64,000 bases of DNA from Luzula sylvatica. Its lineage: Eukaryota; Streptophyta; Magnoliopsida; Poales; Juncaceae. Under the pieces are notes generated by a model that did no database searches, was not told the origin of the DNA, and saw only the letters and a list, made by a program, of their open reading frames with translations. Of this stretch, positions 61,194-64,000 are shown one piece after another. Each line of letters opens with the position of its first letter. Position 1 is the stretch's first letter. The stretch covers positions 8,473,167 to 8,537,166 of the forward strand of contig OX326956.1 in NCBI GenBank assembly GCA_946800325.1, in the 5' to 3' direction. The position numbers and the translations under genes were made by a program.

Positions 61194-62205
61194 TTACAAA
61201 TAGCGAAGTGGCAGAAGATCGATCATTCCGTGAATCATTCCTTCCGAGTTTTCGAAGGAATTATGAAAATTGAAATCTTGACTGTAATCTATCACAAGGC
61301 ACATACTTGACTGAATTAAGAAAAAAAAATCATTTGTGAATAGGTTTAGGATTCTTATGAAATTATTACCTATTTGACTTAGTAATAAAACACAACTTGG
61401 CATAATTGCATTTCACTCAATATTTGCTGCACTCCAAATCAGAAAGCTAGTAACAACTTCAATTTACGAAATAACAAAATTAAAAGTCAAAACCGATATT
61501 TTGAGGGAACTAATTCAAATTCACAAATAAAAAATAAACTCAAATCAGTCCTTCTTGAACAAAGCTCTAGAAATATTCGAAATGTAAAACTGTAGAATTA
61601 ATATGTACTTGCCATTTTCTTGCCCGGATAAGGCTTGATAAAATGGAGGGTTAAGAGGTCGAAATATAAATCCATGTTTGTCTCCAATAATTTTGGGGCT
61701 AATTCTTTTGTTGGTTCTATTGCTTTTGTTGTTTTTACATCTTAAACAAATTGTAAAATCACTGAAAATAAAACATTTCTAAATATATAATAATCAACAA
61801 AAAATTTAAATAAAATAATTAATTTAATTTAGAAGGACCGGAACGTGAAAAGAAATGAGAAGTGAAAACTAACCTGTTTGTGCAAGAAAATCAAATTGAG
61901 CACATAGGAACAAACCTGGAAATAATTTGTTGTGCCACTCGATTTGGCGAAATCCTCGCACCTAATCCATCTTGATTCGAATTAACCTCATCCATCTTGA
62001 GACACCATACATATTTCTTCATACATCTCTCAGCTCTCGTTAGACCCCTACAAAACCAAAACAAAAACTGAACAATGTACAAGGAACATTATCACCCAAA
62101 AAGTAATTCCGCAAATTATGGAAAAAATGCATCTCTTGGAGCAGTAAGCAACTCCTCTCTTATCCCCTTTTGGTGCTCCAATTTTTCCTCAATCGAAACT
62201 GTATC
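61194..62205 (-). pseudogene. exon-like fragments of an unrecognised gene
   Basis: Minus-strand pieces with splice-like edges. About 62205-62118, after a TACAG, reads VSIEEKLEHQKGIREELLTA and soon stops. About 62048-61921, between TTTTGTAG and a GT, reads GLTRAERCMKKYVWCLKMDE and continues to NRVAQQIISR. About 61315-61194, after TAATTCAG, reads MCLVIDYSQDFNFHNSFENS and ends DLLPLRYL before a stop. Composition is less AT-biased than the surroundings. I do not recognise the product. The block lies between two inverted copies of family L. It may be a small gene, a captured gene fragment or chance. Confidence 0.27.
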
Positions 62206-62423
62206 AAAAATTAAAAGAAATTGTTGAGATTTAACCTGAAATTGACGGGAAAATTGCGAAATCTAACATAAAGTTGAAAGAAATTGCTAAAATCCCCTGA
62301 AATTTACTGCAAAATAGCTGAAATTTTAAAAAAAAAAAAACTGAACACTGGCAGTCAGTCGAATCGAGTTCGTTGTCAAGTCTTTTTCTTCAGCGCGATC
62401 TCTCAGATGGGAGAGTAATGAAA
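62206..62423. other. intergenic sequence between exon-like fragments and family L
   Basis: Contains TTGAGATTTAACCTGAAATT-like and GCTGAAATTTT phrases, a run of 13 A at about 62329-62341, and a balanced stretch at 62345-62420. No feature is called. Confidence 0.35.
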
Positions 62424-63306
62424 GAAATACAGTTTCGGATCAACCGTAAAAGTGTACACAAGGATAAACGAACGTACGCCTTCGTAGGCATAAGAAACAA
62501 TTTTAGTAAAACTGACATAACCTTTCAGTGAGAAACTCCAATTTAAATGGTTCAAATTGGGTTAGATAGATAATGAGATTATCTAGAACTTTCATGTAGA
62601 AATATTTTTCATTGGAACGAAGTATCAGTGTCTTTTGAATGGAATACCGAAAGGGTACGACAGTTTGACATACAGTTAGTAAAACGTCCGTAACTTTCGC
62701 ATCCGAACTCCAATTGGGCCAGGCCAAATTGGGTTGGAAATATAATAAGATTATCTATAATTTTCGTGAAGGTTTAAAGTCGGATGGAACGATTTAATAT
62801 TTTCGTTTCAACAGAATACTGAAAGGGTGTCTGCAGTTTTCTGTTTGAAAAGGTGTATATTAGATATACATACATTTTGGCCCATCCTTATCCTATGTGA
62901 TATAAATAGGATATTCCTCTCTCCTCTATCAGAGTTAAACCTGTTGAATTAATATGATTAATCCAGAATATAGAGAGTCATCTTTCAGAGAGTGAAAGGA
63001 TGCGAAAATAGAAAAACGAGAAAAACAGTGTTTCTCGATTTAGAGAATCAATTCAATCGAGCAAATTCGCCGGTGCTTCGTCTAGACAGTTGCACCCGCG
63101 ACCGAAGTCTTACGACTCAAGGTGGATACGAGTAGAGAAGCGACACTTGTGGCTCTTCGTTGTGATCATACCGAAGAAGTAAACGAGTAATGGACTGTGG
63201 AAGCGTGTGGACATGGGACGCACGAAGACAACCGGAGATGTGTCAAGGCGGTGGGAGACGTGTGGTATGGGACGCACGGGCCAGTCACCAACGTGACACC
63301 AGAGAA
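62424..63306 (-). repeat. LTR-like family L, copy 7 (5-prime end missing)
   Basis: Minus-strand copy with all landmarks in order, from AAATACAGTTTCGGATCAAC at the left to GTGGGAGACGTGTGGTATGG at the right. It is the most complete copy of the middle of the family, close to copy 2 at 44020. Copies 6 and 7 face each other about 2 kb apart. Confidence 0.78.
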
Positions 63307-64000
63307 GGAAATGATTCGAGGGTCGAATCATAGTCGTATATTGGATATACGCACAGGTTATCAAAGTTCGTACCCGTTTGCATGATGTTACATATAGAGA
63401 AAGTCAAATTTCGTTAAAATCACAAGTGGAATTCACTAGAGATCAATCAAAAATTGATTGAGAGTATCTAGGAATGATCGTGAAAATTGTTCATGATTTA
63501 TCATTTTAGAAACGAGCAAAAACGGAATAAACGACGAAATCAGCAGAAAAACCCCGGGGGCAGTGTTTGGCGCCCCGGACGCGTCCCGGGCATGGTTTTC
63601 TCGCGCCCCATGACCCCTGCATTACAACGGATGGGGCAGTCCGTTACAACGGACCCCCCTCTGGATGTTGATTTTGTTTTCGCCACAACTTTGGCTACGA
63701 AGCTCAGAATTTTGAGTTCTTTATATCGATATGGTGGGCATCAATCATTATCATATAAGATAAATAATTATTTAGAATAATTAATTTTCCTAATAGTACA
63801 TATGCATTTATGAAAATCTTGTGATAGTGATATAGTATGATTATGTCACGGATTAATGAAACATGAATGCCATGATCCCTCATAATATTTAAGTCATAGA
63901 CATGCCTTCCATGTCCACAATCATCGAGATTGATATGACATAATACGTGGTTTCACGGCATAGTCGGGCACGTATTATTGTATGTATTGATGCGGGTGAT
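63307..64000. other. uncharacterised end of window; GC-rich stretch at 63550-63660
   Basis: 63550-63660 is unusually GC-rich (CCCCGGGGGCAGTGTTTGGC, CGCCCCGGACGCGTCCCGGG) and lies within a 97-codon plus frame (63487-63780) starting MFMIYHFRNEQKRN. This composition is seen in some LTR retrotransposon leaders. The frame has no recognised domain. The element, if any, continues beyond the window. Confidence 0.3.

Overview
The window looks like a repeat-dense, AT-rich intergenic block from an angiosperm nuclear genome, probably a eudicot. The evidence is plant gene remnants (an ERECTA-type leucine-rich-repeat receptor kinase, AMMECR1-like genes with plant-type exons, a DUF4220/DUF594 membrane protein), a Ty1/copia retrotransposon primed by initiator-Met tRNA, hAT, Mutator-like, CACTA and Helitron elements, and long GA/CT, TA and GT microsatellites. 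The species cannot be named from the sequence. No bacterial-type features, CRISPR arrays, rRNA genes or convincing tRNA genes were seen.

Layout. 1-5 kb: decayed exons of an ERL-like receptor kinase (1223-1743), then a stack of nested elements (1865-4781) whose core is a Mutator-like foldback element with 9-bp target duplications. 5-17 kb: AT-rich sequence with exon-like fragments on the minus strand, a Helitron-like copy (about 6530-7868), an inverted-repeat element (10523-11300), a hAT element with an 8-bp target duplication (13250-14061), a hairpin and a tandem repeat. 17-27 kb: a hAT-type element (17214-26960) interrupted by a young but coding-defective copia element (17956-26824) with 1.8-kb LTRs. 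27-33 kb: a Helitron-like copy split by a 4-kb Mutator-like element (27824-31871), which itself contains two tandem Helitron-like tails. 33-37 kb: two AMMECR1-like gene copies on the minus strand, truncated at opposite ends, with a minisatellite between them. 38-39 kb: a third Helitron-like copy on the minus strand.

39-59 kb holds the main gene content: two paralogous DUF4220/DUF594 genes on the minus strand, the first intact (40997-42907, 636 aa), the second split by a 10-bp length difference (55447-57320). Related flanking repeats lie on both sides of each gene, as expected from an old tandem array. The space between them was later filled by an LTR-like family (including a large inverted repeat at 45237-46565), hAT elements (47001-48744, 49263-50453) and a CACTA element (51354-53425). 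59-64 kb: more copies of the LTR-like family around unrecognised exon-like fragments.

The only protein-coding gene I regard as likely intact is the DUF4220/DUF594 gene at 40997-42907. Most of the remaining structure is mobile DNA. Several insertions are supported by exact target duplications, and two also by an uninterrupted paralogous site elsewhere in the window.
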